From the NCBI RefSeq assembly GCF_024171605.1, contig NZ_JALKAA010000001.1, positions 186,001-250,000 on the forward strand: a DNA stretch of 64,000 nt, in the 5' to 3' direction. Positions 1 to 9,956 of the stretch are shown here, piece after piece. The notes below the pieces were generated by a model. It was not told the DNA's origin and made no database searches. It worked only from the letters and a program-made list of their open reading frames with translations. The stretch comes from Pontibacter sp. HSC-36F09 (GTDB lineage Bacteria > Bacteroidota > Bacteroidia > Cytophagales > Hymenobacteraceae). Every line of letters begins with the position of its first letter. Position 1 is the stretch's first letter. Made by a program: the position numbers and the translations under genes.

Positions 1-749
1 TCAGCATTTTCCCTGCTGAATTTGAACGAGGAGGTACGGCCTGCCACTTTCAGGTTTTTGAGGCTAGACAGTGCATTGATGATCTCTTCCGCAACTCCTT
101 CACTGAAATACTGTTGCTCAGGATCGTTGCTCAGATTCACGAGCGGTAGTACGGCAATGCTTTTGGCAGGGGCCCTTTTAGCTGTTCGAAGTGCCGGTGC
201 TTTCTTCTCTTCTGTTTTTCCTTTTAGGGAATTGGGCGTTGGCTTTACTAAATCTTCGTGATCCAGGGCAAATACCTCGACTGGCCGTTCTATGTTCTTC
301 AGTCGATAAATTCCTACAGAATAAGTTTTTACTTCGGGATGGTTCGCAATCTCATCCCGCACCTTGTCAGAGATCAGTACACTGCCTGCCACACCCAGTG
401 ACTCAACACGCGAAGCAAGGTTCACCCCATCCCCGAACAGCTGCTCTTCATCAAAAATTACATCCCCCATGTGCAAGCCCATACGAACGGGAACTGGCGG
501 CTCCTGCAAATAAGCCAGTTGCATGGCCAGTGCACATTCCACTGCCTCCACCGCACTATGAAAAACACTCAGGGTACCGTCTCCATAGTACTGCACGACC
601 CGACCGCGGTATCGCTTATGCTCCTGCTGTAGCACTTCACGATGCCGGTTTTTAATAGCCAAGGCCTGCTTCTCATTCTGCTGCATCATGGCAGAATATC
701 CTTCAATATCAGTGAATAGGATAGCGGCAAGCTGACGATGTTGGCTCAT
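1..749 (-). CDS. Class III nucleotide cyclase with TolB/FlgO-like C-terminal domain (3' end outside window)
   Basis: The frame is open from an ATG at 749 to the left edge (249 codons seen), so the C-terminus is missing. Residues 1-165 form a class III adenylate/guanylate cyclase homology domain: FTDIEGYSAMM carries metal-binding D14, YGDG carries the second metal-binding D57, and VNLASR has the transition-state pair N110 and R114. The position usually holding the purine-selecting Lys (RVVK-x-x-GD) is Gln53, so the nucleotide made cannot be read off. A linker is followed by KSIAVLPLVNLSNDPEQQYF (about 196-215), typical of the TolB-N/FlgO-like domain that sits between cyclase and TPR domains in many Bacteroidota proteins. 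It diverges from an HD/Pycsar-effector-type gene 443 bp away. Family assignment is firm; substrate and role are not. Confidence 0.85.
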   Translation of the reverse strand, partial: MSQHRQLAAILFTDIEGYSAMMQQNEKQALAIKNRHREVLQQEHKRYRGRVVQYYGDGTLSVFHSAVEAVECALAMQLAYLQEPPVPVRMGLHMGDVIFDEEQLFGDGVNLASRVESLGVAGSVLISDKVRDEIANHPEVKTYSVGIYRLKNIERPVEVFALDHEDLVKPTPNSLKGKTEEKKAPALRTAKRAPAKSIAVLPLVNLSNDPEQQYFSEGVAEEIINALSSLKNLKVAGRTSSFKFSRENA

Positions 750-1191
750 AACGAGAAATACTTAAGCTTCATAATAAATATAATCCATATTTATAACCCA
801 TACTTTATATTTACGGTAATCTTATTAAAATGAATAGCGCCACCTCGCACAATCTGCCCGAACCTATTGGCTCCGACAGCTATAAGCAGTTTAGAAAGCA
901 AAGAGAAATGCGGCATAAACAACATGGAATCAACCATTTACAATTGTTATCTTCCGTTACAAAGCTCCCCGATACTGGCACATCCTACGCAGTTCCTAGC
1001 TTCTATAAATGTATTAATTATATATAGCCACAAACTCATAAGTACTTAATTATCAGCATAATAAATATAGTTTTATTAGGATTATATTGCTTTAAATTTT
1101 AACTTCATCAGTAAAACTGACTCAGTATACCTAGCCTGATGTCGGAATAAGATGAAGATGAAAAGCTGCAGAAACGCTAAAGACTAAAATT
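750..1191. other. 442-bp divergent intergenic region, no gene seen
   Basis: This A+T-rich gap separates the left-edge cyclase from the HD/PycTM gene and should hold both promoters. Short open frames at 830-1049 have no recognisable product and no good start context, so I do not call them. I saw no clear -7 TAnnTTTG element, hairpin or repeat apart from one TATACCT motif near 1131. Confidence 0.5.
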
Positions 1192-2370
1192 ATGATGGAA
1201 GATGATATTCTGGATCGAGCAAATGCCTTTGTGGGGCTAAACCTTCCGATGAATGGCACGAACGAAGCTGTTGGTTTTGACCTGCAACACACAAAAACGC
1301 TGGTTGCCGTAGCCGAGGCGATCAGTAAATTCTGTGATTTTAGCGACGAAGAAACCCGTTTACTTCTGCTGGCAGCCTGGCTACACGACCTCTACTACAG
1401 TGATTCCGGAGAGTTGCTGGATGAGCAAAAGATCGCACCGATTACTGAGTTTCTGGTAAGCTGTAACCTGAGTCAGGCAGAAATCTTGAGAATATCGCAG
1501 TGCATTGCCGCTACCCATTACCCGCAGCGCCCGCGCGACCTGTTAGAGGAAGCACTCTGTGATGCTGTTGCCAGCTTCCTGGCTTCTGAAGATTACATGA
1601 CAAGAGCCGAGAGGAAGGCAGCTAACCCAGATACCAAAGTGTCCCAATACGACTGGATAGACAGGCATCTGGCCCTGCTCAAGAAGCACTATTATTATAC
1701 AAAGTACGCCAAAAGGGCTTTCTCTGCCGGCAAGGAGCAAAACATCAAACTGCTGAAGAAAAAGCGTAAGGAGCTTAGTAAGGAGAATGAAGAACTGGAG
1801 GCCCTATGGGAAGAAAACAAAGTTCTGAAAAAGGATCTTAGAAAGGAGAAAGAGCAAAAAGCCAGCAAAGGGATCGAGACGATGTTCCGGACGACCATGG
1901 CCAGTCACCTTCAGTTGAGCGTGATAGCCGACAACAAAGCGAACATGCTGATTTCTGTTAACGCCATCATTGCCTCCATTATGATCTCGTCCTTCTTCAA
2001 CAAGTTTCAGGACGTGCCCCATCTGCTGTTGCCATCTATCTTGCTTACAGTAGTTTGTTTGGTTACTATTATCCTGGCCATACGCTCCACACGGCCTAAT
2101 ACCAAAAACACAGCCATGCCTGAGAATAAGATCGACTTCTTATTCTTCGGAAACTTCATTCAGCTCGATTCCTATACCTATCGGGAAGGTATCCGGAATA
2201 TGATGCGGGATCATAACCTGCTTTATAACAGCATGGCGGATAATATCTACTTACAGGGAAAAGTGCTCTCTAGGAAATACCGCCTTTTAAAATTGGCCTA
2301 TACCGTATTTGCGTTTGGCTTGGGGGCTGTTTTGCTCAGTTACCTTGTTGCCTGGCTGTTTTTGGCATAG
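1192..2370 (+). CDS. HD domain protein with Pycsar-effector (DUF5706/PycTM) membrane domain
   Basis: A 392-residue protein in three parts. Residues 25-140 are an HD-type metal phosphohydrolase domain with H33, H65-D66, H109 and D124 visible. Residues about 180-225 are a charged Lys/Glu-rich coiled coil. Residues about 225-392 match the DUF5706/Pycsar effector transmembrane family: the HLQLSVIADNKANMLISVNA signature is followed by hydrophobic segments near 253-269, 276-296 and 368-392. In known Pycsar systems a cyclase makes cCMP or cUMP after phage infection and the PycTM effector damages the inner membrane. Here a class III cyclase lies next door but divergent. The HD domain might hydrolyse a cyclic nucleotide (inference). 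HD-DUF5706 proteins are also found alone in Bacteroidota, so a defence role is not proven. Confidence 0.8.
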   Translation: MMEDDILDRANAFVGLNLPMNGTNEAVGFDLQHTKTLVAVAEAISKFCDFSDEETRLLLLAAWLHDLYYSDSGELLDEQKIAPITEFLVSCNLSQAEILRISQCIAATHYPQRPRDLLEEALCDAVASFLASEDYMTRAERKAANPDTKVSQYDWIDRHLALLKKHYYYTKYAKRAFSAGKEQNIKLLKKKRKELSKENEELEALWEENKVLKKDLRKEKEQKASKGIETMFRTTMASHLQLSVIADNKANMLISVNAIIASIMISSFFNKFQDVPHLLLPSILLTVVCLVTIILAIRSTRPNTKNTAMPENKIDFLFFGNFIQLDSYTYREGIRNMMRDHNLLYNSMADNIYLQGKVLSRKYRLLKLAYTVFAFGLGAVLLSYLVAWLFLA

Positions 2371-2380
2371 TCTAAAATGA

Positions 2381-2417
2381 AAAACCTCACTTACCAACAT
2401 CAGGTAAGTGAGGTTTT
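2381..2417. terminator. Bidirectional intrinsic terminator
   Basis: A perfect 15-bp stem (2381-2395 with 2403-2417) and a 7-nt loop, with an A-tract on one side and a T-tract on the other. It serves the convergent HD/PycTM gene and metG. Confidence 0.85.
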
Positions 2418-2438
2418 CTAATATAACAGAACAAGTGA

Positions 2439-4478
2439 TTAGCTCACCGTTCCCCCGTTTTTCACTTCTTTGCTTGGCTGCACAAAAGCCAGCGAGCCGT
2501 CGGCATTTTCGGCCATAAGGATCATGCCCTGGCTGGTAATGCCTTTGATCTCACGCGGCGCCAGGTTTACCAGAATACTCACCTGCTGCCCGATGATTTC
2601 CTCCGGGTTGAAAAACTCAGCTATACCGCTCACCACCGTGCGCTGGTCTATACCTGTGTCGATCTTCAGCTTCAGCAGTTTTTTGGTTTTGGCCACTTTA
2701 TCGGCTTCTATGATCGTACCGATACGGATGTCCATCTTCGAGAAATCCTCAAACGAGATGTTTTCCTTGGCTGGCTCCACGACGGCATTGGCCGCTTCGT
2801 TGGCTTTTTTGGTGTCGAGGAGTTTCTGTACCTGCGCCTCTACAGCAGCATCTTCAATCTTTTCGAACATCAGCTCCGGAGTACCGATCACGTGGCCAGT
2901 AGCCAGTAAATCTGCTGAACCAGCAGCCATCCAATCGCCAAGGGGCTGGTTGAGCATGTTGCTTAGCTTTCGTGCTGAAGTTGGCAGGAACGGTTCCATC
3001 AGGATGCTCAGGCTGGCAGAGATCTGCAGCGCAATGTTCATGATGGTCTTCACGCGCTCCTCGTCTGTCTTAATCAGCTTCCAGGGCTCGGTGTCAGCCA
3101 AATACTTATTACCCAAACGGGCCAGATTCATGAGTTCGCTCAGGGCATCGCGGAAGCGGTAGCGCTCGATGTAGGTGGCAATCACCACCGGCATACCTTC
3201 CAGCACACCCAGCACTTCTTTGTCGTAGTCCTGCAGCTCACCACGGACCGGTACTTCGCCGTTGTAGTACTTTTGGGTGAGCACCACAGCGCGGTTGATA
3301 AAGTTGCCCAGAATGGCTAATAACTCGTTGTTGTTGCGGGCCTGGTAATCCTTCCACGTGAAATCGTTGTCCTTACTCTCCGGGGCGTTGGCACACAAGG
3401 TATAGCGCAGCACATCGCCTTTGCCCGGGAACTCCTCCAGGTACTCGTGCAGCCACACCGCCCAGTTGCGGGACGTGGAGATCTTATCACCTTCCAGGTT
3501 CAGGAACTCGTTCGCCGGCACGTTGTCTGGCAGCACATAGTCGCCGTGGGCCTTGAGCATGCTCGGGAAAATGATGCAGTGGAACACGATGTTGTCTTTG
3601 CCGATGAAGTGCACCAGTTTCGACTCCGGGTCTTTCCAGTAGGTTTCCCAGTCCGGGGTGAGGTCTTTGGTAGCCGAAATGTAGCCGATCGGTGCATCGA
3701 ACCACACGTAGAGCACCTTGCCTTCGGCACCTGCTACCGGCACGGGCACTCCCCAGTCAAGGTCGCGGGTTACGGCGCGCGGCTGCAGTCCCTGATCGAT
3801 CCAGCTTTTGCACTGACCGTATACGTTCGGCTTCCAGTCGCCTTTGTGGCCTTCCACGATCCACTCGCGCAGCCATGGCTCGTACTCGTTCAGCGGCAGG
3901 TACCAGTGTTTGGTCTCACGCATTACAGGAACAGCGCCACTCAGCGTGCTTTTTGGGTTGATCAGGTCGGTGGCGTTGAGGGAAGTACCGCAGCTCTCGC
4001 ACTGGTCACCATAGGCGTTCTCGTTGCCGCACTTCGGGCAGGTGCCCACGATGTAGCGGTCAGCCAGGAACTGCTGCGCCTTCTCGTCGTAGTATTGCTG
4101 CGTGGTCTGCTCTATGAACTTACCGTCGTTGTACAGCTTCAGGAAAAAGTCAGAGGCTGTTTCATGGTGCGTCTGGGAAGAGGTGCGGGAGTAGATGTCG
4201 AATGACACGTTAAAGTCCTCAAACGACTTTTTGATCAGTTCGTGGTACTTGTCCACGGCCTGCTGCGGCGTGATGCCTTCTTTTTTGGCCCGGATCGTAA
4301 TCGGCACGCCATGTTCGTCAGAGCCGCAGATGAATTTCACATCTCTGCCCTGTGAGCGCAGGTAGCGCACATAAATATCGGCAGGCAGGTATACGCCCGC
4401 CAGGTGACCAATGTGCACCGGACCATTGGCGTAAGGCAGGGCCGCCGTTACTGTATATCGTTTATAGTTTTCAGCCAT
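2439..4478 (-). CDS. metG: Methionine--tRNA ligase
   Basis: Charges tRNA-Met with methionine in the cytoplasm. The 679-residue protein has the class I HIGH motif (PVHIGHL) near the N-terminus, a zinc-binding connective domain with two C-x2-C pairs (CPKC and CESC), a KMSKS equivalent (KISTS), the anticodon-binding helical domain, and a C-terminal tRNA-binding OB domain ([11 protein letters not shown], last ~110 residues) as in the E. coli-type long form. I start it at the ATG at 4478 ([10 protein letters not shown]): an in-frame upstream ATG at 4505 overlaps a perfect promoter -7 element at 4495-4502 and adds non-homologous residues. It ends at the terminator shared with the preceding gene. 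Confidence 0.97.
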   Translation of the reverse strand: MAENYKRYTVTAALPYANGPVHIGHLAGVYLPADIYVRYLRSQGRDVKFICGSDEHGVPITIRAKKEGITPQQAVDKYHELIKKSFEDFNVSFDIYSRTSSQTHHETASDFFLKLYNDGKFIEQTTQQYYDEKAQQFLADRYIVGTCPKCGNENAYGDQCESCGTSLNATDLINPKSTLSGAVPVMRETKHWYLPLNEYEPWLREWIVEGHKGDWKPNVYGQCKSWIDQGLQPRAVTRDLDWGVPVPVAGAEGKVLYVWFDAPIGYISATKDLTPDWETYWKDPESKLVHFIGKDNIVFHCIIFPSMLKAHGDYVLPDNVPANEFLNLEGDKISTSRNWAVWLHEYLEEFPGKGDVLRYTLCANAPESKDNDFTWKDYQARNNNELLAILGNFINRAVVLTQKYYNGEVPVRGELQDYDKEVLGVLEGMPVVIATYIERYRFRDALSELMNLARLGNKYLADTEPWKLIKTDEERVKTIMNIALQISASLSILMEPFLPTSARKLSNMLNQPLGDWMAAGSADLLATGHVIGTPELMFEKIEDAAVEAQVQKLLDTKKANEAANAVVEPAKENISFEDFSKMDIRIGTIIEADKVAKTKKLLKLKIDTGIDQRTVVSGIAEFFNPEEIIGQQVSILVNLAPREIKGITSQGMILMAENADGSLAFVQPSKEVKNGGTVS

Positions 4479-4494
4479 AGTTCTCGTAAAAACG

Positions 4495-4502
4495 CAAATA
4501 TA
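4495..4502 (-). promoter_or_regulatory. Bacteroidota-type -7 element (TATATTTG) for metG
   Basis: Minus-strand TATATTTG matches the TAnnTTTG consensus of the Bacteroidota primary sigma factor, 16 bases ahead of the chosen metG start. No convincing -33 TTTG box is seen. Confidence 0.5.
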
Positions 4503-4630
4503 CAAATACCGGTCGGATTGATAGGCGACATGCTACCTAATCCAAAAAAATGACAATTATAAACTGACTAGTCCGCTACTTTTTCGTAAACGGTAAACCA
4601 AACCATCAGGAACACAATCACCCGAAGTAT

Positions 4631-4891
4631 ATGAAGAACCAAGATAATTTTCACGAGAAGAAGCGCGACAGCGGACACTTGGGAAAAGACAGCGACAAAA
4701 AGAAAATCAGTGGTAAGCCCGCTCCTAAAAGTGCCGACCGGGAATCGGAGACCACTCCACCCGACCATGAAGTGTATGTGAACCTGGAACCGGACGAACT
4801 ACACATTGGTGACGAAGAAATTGAAATTGAGGATGTGAGCGATCTACGAGACAAAGACAGTAATAAGGATAAAAACAAGAAGAAAAAATAA
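4631..4891 (+). CDS. Small highly charged hypothetical protein
   Basis: An 86-residue, strongly hydrophilic protein, Lys-rich at both ends with an acidic centre (DEEIEIEDV), no hydrophobic core and no signal peptide, so probably disordered. It looks real because it has an ATG start and its stop codon lies inside the left arm of a strong terminator. No family is recognised. It stands alone between divergent metG and a convergent lipoprotein gene. Confidence 0.6.
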   Translation: MKNQDNFHEKKRDSGHLGKDSDKKKISGKPAPKSADRESETTPPDHEVYVNLEPDELHIGDEEIEIEDVSDLRDKDSNKDKNKKKK

Positions 4892-4930
4892 GCAAGAAGC
4901 GCTGCCCCGAGAGGCAGCGCTTCTTGCTTA
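4889..4930. terminator. Bidirectional intrinsic terminator
   Basis: An 18-bp stem (4889-4906 with 4913-4930) and 6-nt loop, flanked by an A-rich tract on the left. It ends the small charged gene and the convergent lipoprotein gene. Confidence 0.85.
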
Positions 4931-4934
4931 TACC

Positions 4935-5267
4935 TTAGTTGTTTCCAACTGGCGGTTTGGTGGGGAGTATACGTAGGATGCGGTGTCGCGTAGAATCTAC
5001 GGGAGCGTTGGGCAGTTGCTGAGGTCGCACTTCAGGTGGCAGGTTAACGGGCGCATTGCGGTCATATTCTTCAATATTTCGCTTACGGTTAATGTCACTT
5101 GCCTGCTCATAGATCTGGTTACGCACCGGATCGCCTTCGCTATACCTGACACGCTGTGAATGGTCAGGATTAGGCGGCAGAGTACCTTTCCCTCCTTCCG
5201 AGAGCGAGGTGCATCCCATAGCCCCCAGCAGCACGATCCCCCCTAGCCAGTTTATGTACCTTTTCAT
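4935..5267 (-). CDS. Small lipoprotein, unknown function
   Basis: A 110-residue protein with a lipoprotein signal: MKRYINWLGG charged start, hydrophobic stretch, and LGAMGC with the lipidated Cys at residue 19. The mature part is polar and Pro/Asn/Arg-rich without cysteines. No family is recognised; probably an envelope-attached protein of the Cytophagales lineage (inference). Confidence 0.65.
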   Translation of the reverse strand: MKRYINWLGGIVLLGAMGCTSLSEGGKGTLPPNPDHSQRVRYSEGDPVRNQIYEQASDINRKRNIEEYDRNAPVNLPPEVRPQQLPNAPVDSTRHRILRILPTKPPVGNN

Positions 5268-5356
5268 CTCGTTTCATCTTAAAATAGTAAAACAAAGACA
5301 TTGATTAAAATGCCTTATACTATGTATACGGATGAAAAAGTATAAAAGCGCGCTAT

Positions 5357-5623
5357 TTACTCATTTGTATCAGCGAGGCTACTTTCCCCCACTTGTGTTA
5401 GCATGAGTCCCTCAGGGGCGGGTGTCACCCAAGCTAATTTTGCCAGGTGGTGCTCTGCTTCCTTCTGCACATCTTTGTACTTCGGATAGCGCTCCTGCAG
5501 GTATGGATAGAGTTCCTGGTATTGCAGCACCTCGCCTGCCTGTATATTCCTCGCCTTAAAAGCCGCCATAATGGTCTGCGCCAGATTTTCTATGTTCTCC
5601 GATTCAGAGTGTAGTTCAGTCAT
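5357..5623 (-). CDS. Conserved hypothetical protein, 88 residues
   Basis: A small acidic, largely helical protein (MTELHSESEN start; LQYQELYPYLQERYPKYKDV in the middle) with no signal peptide. The frame opens further upstream to 5761, but that extension reads through a dispersed palindromic repeat (5717-5750), so the ATG at 5623 is preferred. Function unknown; a winged-helix-like fold is possible but not demonstrated. Confidence 0.6.
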   Translation of the reverse strand: MTELHSESENIENLAQTIMAAFKARNIQAGEVLQYQELYPYLQERYPKYKDVQKEAEHHLAKLAWVTPAPEGLMLTQVGESSLADTNE

Positions 5624-5716
5624 ATCTGTTTTCTCATTAGTGTTGGATAGAAAGTACGGTGTATGGGAGTTTAGAGTTGAAATTTGAGTAATTGTTAAAT
5701 TATTGAAAAGGGTTTT

Positions 5717-5750
5717 GTAGGGACAGGTCGCGACCTGTCCGAATCGTGCA
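5717..5750. repeat. Dispersed palindromic repeat, copy 1 of 3
   Basis: Contains the 20-bp perfect palindrome GGACAGGTCGCGACCTGTCC (5721-5740), preceded by GTAG and followed by GAATCGTGCA. The same unit is at 35204-35237 and, inverted, at 46588-46621. It is intergenic in each case. Confidence 0.9.
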
Positions 5751-5902
5751 TCGGCAATCATGAATCCGTATACCTATCCGAGTCATTTTACGCTAATTAT
5801 ACACCGCTATACCTTAAATCGTATACCAAATCCCCCTCCTCGGAGAGGCAGGAACAGGTTGATAATTCGCCTAACAATTTAATCATTCAACAATTAAGCA
5901 AT

Positions 5903-6451
5903 TTAATTACCTTTCTTAAACCCAAGCGCGGCTGAGTTCAGGCAATAGCGCAGACCGGTTGGCTTCGGGCCGTCGTCGAATACGTGCCCCAGGTGCCCAC
6001 CGCATTTGCCGCACACGACTTCGGTTCGCACCATACCCATGCTGCGGTCAGCAATCTCTTTCACATTTTTGCCGGAGATCGGTTTAAAGTAGCTGGGCCA
6101 GCCGGTGCCGGAGTCAAACTTGGTGTCGGAACTAAAAACCTCGTTGCCACAGGCGGCACAGGTATAGACGCCCTTTTCGTGGTGATCATTATACTTGCCG
6201 CTGAAGGCAGGCTCTGTTCCTTTCTGGCGAAGTACAAAATACTGCTCCGGCGTGAGCTGCTTTTTCCACTCGGCATCCGTTTTATTGATCTCGTAGGTCT
6301 GCTTAGATTTTTGGGAGCTGCCATTTTGTGTGGCTTCTGCGTCAGCTGAGGCGACAAGAACAGCTTCAGAATCGGTAATGGGTTGGTCCTGTTGGCCGCA
6401 GGCAGGTAGGCTTAGCAGCAACAGTAAGGTATAGACATAAAACATTTTCAT
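5903..6451 (-). CDS. msrB: Peptide-methionine (R)-S-oxide reductase, lipoprotein form
   Basis: Reduces methionine-R-sulfoxide in oxidised proteins. The mature domain (residues ~60-182) has the MsrB pattern: two zinc-binding CxxC pairs (CAACG and CGKCGG), the [10 protein letters not shown] region, and the catalytic Cys in RYCLNSAAL. The N-terminus ([20 protein letters not shown]) is a lipoprotein signal, so the enzyme is probably anchored outside the cytoplasm and repairs envelope proteins. I start at 6451 because the nine residues added by an upstream ATG at 6478 would break the signal peptide. Confidence 0.95.
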   Translation of the reverse strand: MKMFYVYTLLLLLSLPACGQQDQPITDSEAVLVASADAEATQNGSSQKSKQTYEINKTDAEWKKQLTPEQYFVLRQKGTEPAFSGKYNDHHEKGVYTCAACGNEVFSSDTKFDSGTGWPSYFKPISGKNVKEIADRSMGMVRTEVVCGKCGGHLGHVFDDGPKPTGLRYCLNSAALGFKKGN

Positions 6452-6636
6452 ACAGTTGTTTACGAAATTACAGAGCAAAAAGCAGGCCCCTTTTGATTAT
6501 TTTATACCTCATTGAACAAAGGAAGCCTGCATAATGTTTGCTCCTTAACAATAGCCATCGTGCTGAAAGAGAAGATTTAATAATTACCTAACCTGTTTAT
6601 TTCGAGCGAACTACTAAAAATACGAAGGCTTTTACA

Positions 6637-6644
6637 TACCTTTG
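6637..6644 (+). promoter_or_regulatory. -7 element (TACCTTTG) for typA
   Basis: A perfect TAnnTTTG match 20 bases before the typA ATG. The -33 region has no clear TTTG. Confidence 0.5.
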
Positions 6645-6664
6645 CACCTCGAAAAATCTATTCA

Positions 6665-8476
6665 ATGCAAAATATTCGAAATATCGCGATTATCGCACAC
6701 GTAGACCACGGCAAGACGACGCTCGTGGACAAGATCATCCACGCTTCAAAGCTATTCGCTGACCACCAGCACTTTGACGACCTCATTCTGGACAACAATG
6801 ACCTGGAGCGCGAGCGCGGTATCACGATCGTTTCCAAGAACGTATCGGTTCGTTACAAAGGCGTTAAAATTAACGTTATCGACACGCCTGGTCACGCCGA
6901 CTTCGGTGGTGAGGTAGAGCGTGTACTTAAAATGGCTGATGGTGTACTCCTTCTGGTAGATGCTTTTGAAGGTGCCATGCCACAGACACGTTTCGTATTG
7001 GGCAAAGCCATTCAGCTGGGCCTCAAGCCGATCGTGGTAGTAAACAAAGTAGACAAAGAAAACTGCCGTCCTGATGAAGTGCACGAGCAGGTGTTCGATC
7101 TGATGTTCAACCTCGAGGCATCTGAAGACCAGCTGGACTTCACTACGCTTTACGGCTCCTCTAAGCAGGGCTGGATGAGTACTGACTGGACACAGCCAAC
7201 AACTGACATCACGCCGCTTCTTGACGCTATCATTGATGTGATTCCTGCCGCGCCTTACCGTGAAGGTACACCGCAAATGCAGATCACATCGCTTGACTAC
7301 TCTTCATTCGTAGGTCGTATCGCAATCGGTCGTGTGCACCGTGGTACCCTGAAAGAAGGTATGCCAATCAATTTGATGAAAGCAGATGGCTCCGTTAAGA
7401 AAGGTCGTATCAAGGAACTTCAGGTATTTGAAGGCCTGGGCAGAAAATCAGTAGAGGAAGTATCTGCCGGCGAAATCTGCGCTGTAACAGGTATAGAAGG
7501 CTTCGACATTGGCGACACCATTGCTGATGCAGAGAATCCGGAGGCACTGCCACGTATCTCGATTGACGAGCCAACTATGAACATGCTCTTCACGATCAAC
7601 AACTCTCCTTTCTTCGGCAAAGAGGGCAAGTTCGTGACATCGCGCCACCTGCGTGACCGTTTGTTCAAAGAAACAGAGAAAAACCTGGCCCTGCGAGTAC
7701 AGGAAACCGACCGTGAGGATTCTTTCCTGGTATTTGGTCGTGGTATCCTGCACTTGTCAGTACTGATCGAGACGATGCGTCGTGAAGGTTACGAACTGCA
7801 GGTAGGTCAGCCACAGGTAATCTATAAAGAAATTGACGGCGTACGCCACGAGCCAATCGAGCACCTGGTAGTAGACGTTCCGGAGGAGACTGCCGGTAAG
7901 GTAATCGAACTGGTGTCGATGCGTAAAGGTGAACTGACCATTATGGAGCCGAAGGGCGACCTGCAGCACCTGGAGTTTACAATTCCAGCGCGTGGTCTGA
8001 TAGGTCTGCGTAACAACGTACTGACTGCCACTGCCGGTGAGGCCATCATGAACCACCGCTTCCAGTCATACGAGCCGCACAAAGGTCCTATACCTGGACG
8101 TAACAACGGTTCTATCATTTCGATGGAAACAGGTCCGGGCACAGCCTACTCAATTGACAAGCTGCAGGACAGAGGTACTTTCTTCGTTGATCCGGGTGTA
8201 GACGTTTACATGGGTCAGGTAATTGGCGAGCACAACCGCCAGAACGACATCACGGTGAACATCCAGAAGGGCAAGAAGCTGACTAACATGCGTGCTTCCG
8301 GTTCTGATGACAACGCCAAGATCGCTCCGGCCAAGAACTTCTCGCTGGAAGAAGCCATGGAATACATCCAGAAGGATGAGTACCTGGAAGTAACGCCAAA
8401 GAGCCTGCGCATGCGCAAAATTTACCTCGACGAGAACGAGCGTAACCGCATGAGCAAGAAAGAAGAAGTAGCGTAG
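6665..8476 (+). CDS. typA: Translational GTPase TypA/BipA
   Basis: Ribosome-associated GTPase involved in 50S assembly and stress adaptation. The 603-residue full-length protein has G1 AHVDHGKTT, switch I RERGITI, G3 [11 protein letters not shown]4 NKVD, then EF-Tu-like domain II, EF-G-like domains III and V, and the TypA-specific C-terminal domain (EGNNRQ-type region, here [13 protein letters not shown]). Codon use suggests high expression and the dispersed AGGTATAG-type motif is rare within it. A single-gene unit with its own promoter element and terminator. Confidence 0.98.
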   Translation: MQNIRNIAIIAHVDHGKTTLVDKIIHASKLFADHQHFDDLILDNNDLERERGITIVSKNVSVRYKGVKINVIDTPGHADFGGEVERVLKMADGVLLLVDAFEGAMPQTRFVLGKAIQLGLKPIVVVNKVDKENCRPDEVHEQVFDLMFNLEASEDQLDFTTLYGSSKQGWMSTDWTQPTTDITPLLDAIIDVIPAAPYREGTPQMQITSLDYSSFVGRIAIGRVHRGTLKEGMPINLMKADGSVKKGRIKELQVFEGLGRKSVEEVSAGEICAVTGIEGFDIGDTIADAENPEALPRISIDEPTMNMLFTINNSPFFGKEGKFVTSRHLRDRLFKETEKNLALRVQETDREDSFLVFGRGILHLSVLIETMRREGYELQVGQPQVIYKEIDGVRHEPIEHLVVDVPEETAGKVIELVSMRKGELTIMEPKGDLQHLEFTIPARGLIGLRNNVLTATAGEAIMNHRFQSYEPHKGPIPGRNNGSIISMETGPGTAYSIDKLQDRGTFFVDPGVDVYMGQVIGEHNRQNDITVNIQKGKKLTNMRASGSDDNAKIAPAKNFSLEEAMEYIQKDEYLEVTPKSLRMRKIYLDENERNRMSKKEEVA

Positions 8477-8497
8477 GTATAGCCTGCTCTAGATAAC

Positions 8498-8533
8498 AAA
8501 GCCCCGACCGGTATACCTGGTCGGGGCTTTTTG
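8498..8533 (+). terminator. Intrinsic terminator of typA with GGTATACC loop
   Basis: A 12-bp stem (8498-8509 with 8519-8530) followed by a T-run. The 9-nt loop is GGTATACCT, the palindromic form of the motif scattered throughout the window. Confidence 0.85.
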
Positions 8534-8664
8534 CTTTGGGGCATTTGTAATTGCACCCCCTTATACCTACACGTGACTTTAAATATTTTCTCAGAAGTTC
8601 GTGTGGAATTCCAGAGCCAATTGTATCTATAAGCTGCTATATAATCACACCCTAAAAATTCGCC

Positions 8665-9537
8665 ATGTTACGACAGCTCTTCTCTAAAACTGGTCTATAC
8701 CTAGCCTTCTGCCGCCTTCAAAAACAAGCAGCCAGTCGCGCGAAATCTGGCCGGCCAGCTATTGCCGGGATGGTTCTACTCACACTGCTGTTTTCAATCG
8801 CCGGGTGCCAGTCGCAAAATGAGGAGACTGAGTACGATGTCGCTGAATCAGTTATGATGGCACCTCCGCCTCCCGAAGTACCTCCCATGGAACTGCAGCG
8901 GAAGCTGATAAAAGAGGGACAGGTAGAATACGAAACTGACCAGATTGAGCAAACTCGTCAGCAAGTGTTCGCTGTGGTAGAAAAACACAAAGGGTATATT
9001 GCCTCTGACAATGAGTTTAAATCTCCGGGAAGGACCAGCAATACCCTGGTCATCAGAGTGCCCGCCGACAATTTTGACAACCTGTTGCGTGAAGCTACTG
9101 CAGGTGTGAAGAAGTTTGACGCCAGGGAAGTAAATGTGAAAGATGTTACAGAAGAGTTCCTGGACATACAAGCCCGCCTTAAAACTAAGAAGGAGCTCGA
9201 AGCCAGGTTCCTGGAGCTGCTCAAGAAAGCAAATACCGTAACGGAGGTGCTGGAGATCGAGAAGCAAATCGCAGCCCTGCGCTCTGACATCGAATCAATT
9301 GAAGGGCGTCTGAAATACCTTGAAAACCAGGTTTTCCTCTCTACCCTGACTATGACTTTTTACGAAAGCGCCCCTGTCTATACCGAGTTTTCGAAAGAGT
9401 TTAAGGCCGGCTTCCGGAATGGCTGGGACCACCTGATCTGGTTCTTTGTGTTCCTTACCAACATCTGGCCCTTTCTACTCCTGGGGCTCCTGTTGCTGTT
9501 CGGGCTAAACGTCTATAGAAAGCGATACAAAAAATAG
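8665..9537 (+). CDS. DUF4349 lipoprotein
   Basis: A 290-residue envelope protein. The N-terminus is unusually long before a lipoprotein signal (FSIAGC, Cys near residue 48); a shorter start at the ATG at 8770 (MVLLTLLFSIAGC) would give a more standard signal. After a Pro-rich linker, residues ~75-290 match DUF4349: a ferredoxin-like region, a long coiled coil (LDIQARLKTKKELEARFLEL ... LEIEKQIAALRSDIESIEGR), and a C-terminal transmembrane helix (WPFLLLGLLLLFGLNVY) with a basic tail. Function of the family is unknown. Confidence 0.85.
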   Translation: MLRQLFSKTGLYLAFCRLQKQAASRAKSGRPAIAGMVLLTLLFSIAGCQSQNEETEYDVAESVMMAPPPPEVPPMELQRKLIKEGQVEYETDQIEQTRQQVFAVVEKHKGYIASDNEFKSPGRTSNTLVIRVPADNFDNLLREATAGVKKFDAREVNVKDVTEEFLDIQARLKTKKELEARFLELLKKANTVTEVLEIEKQIAALRSDIESIEGRLKYLENQVFLSTLTMTFYESAPVYTEFSKEFKAGFRNGWDHLIWFFVFLTNIWPFLLLGLLLLFGLNVYRKRYKK

Positions 9538-9956
9538 CCCCACATGCAGCAGCCAAAAATAAAGTTGAACTAACAGCCTTACGCCTGACTCTATGCTTCA
9601 AAAGATTCTCTTTGCGCTAAGTCCATACCTATCTCCTGCCCAATGACCATGCTATCAGGTATAGGCAACTGGTACCATGACTGAAGGCATGATCAGCGTA
9701 TAAGAATTGTACCAGATGTGGAGGTAAAAACGGCTGCTAAAGATTCCAAAGCAGGCAAGAGAGCGTTGGTACAACGTGCAGTAATGATCATCAAAAAGAA
9801 AATTACAGCCGGAGTAGAGCTCGAACTAGCTGCTTTTTACCCTTTACTATTGTACGCTTACTCTTATAAAGTATACCTATGCTTATTTTATAATTTTACA
9901 TATTTAAAATATAATTATACAGCATACCTTTCTCATATTACCATACCTATTATATT
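9538..9956. other. 419-bp intergenic region, probable promoter only
   Basis: The gap before the OmpA-family gene becomes very A+T-rich from about 9840. CATACCTTTCTC near 9925 is a near match to a -7 element. The open frame 9718-9960 has no signal or family features and is not called. One AGGTATAG-type motif is at about 9658. Confidence 0.45.

Noticed and set aside
830..1049. Two overlapping 60-65-codon ORFs upstream of the HD/PycTM gene
   Set aside because: No protein-like composition, no family resemblance, and they lie in A+T-rich promoter DNA between divergent genes.
3447..4205. 252-codon ORF antisense to metG
   Set aside because: A mirror of the strongly coding metG frame; its composition is the usual by-product of GC-rich codons on the other strand.
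4479..4505. Nine-residue N-terminal extension of MetG
   Set aside because: The upstream ATG overlaps a perfect -7 element and the extra residues have no match to the family.
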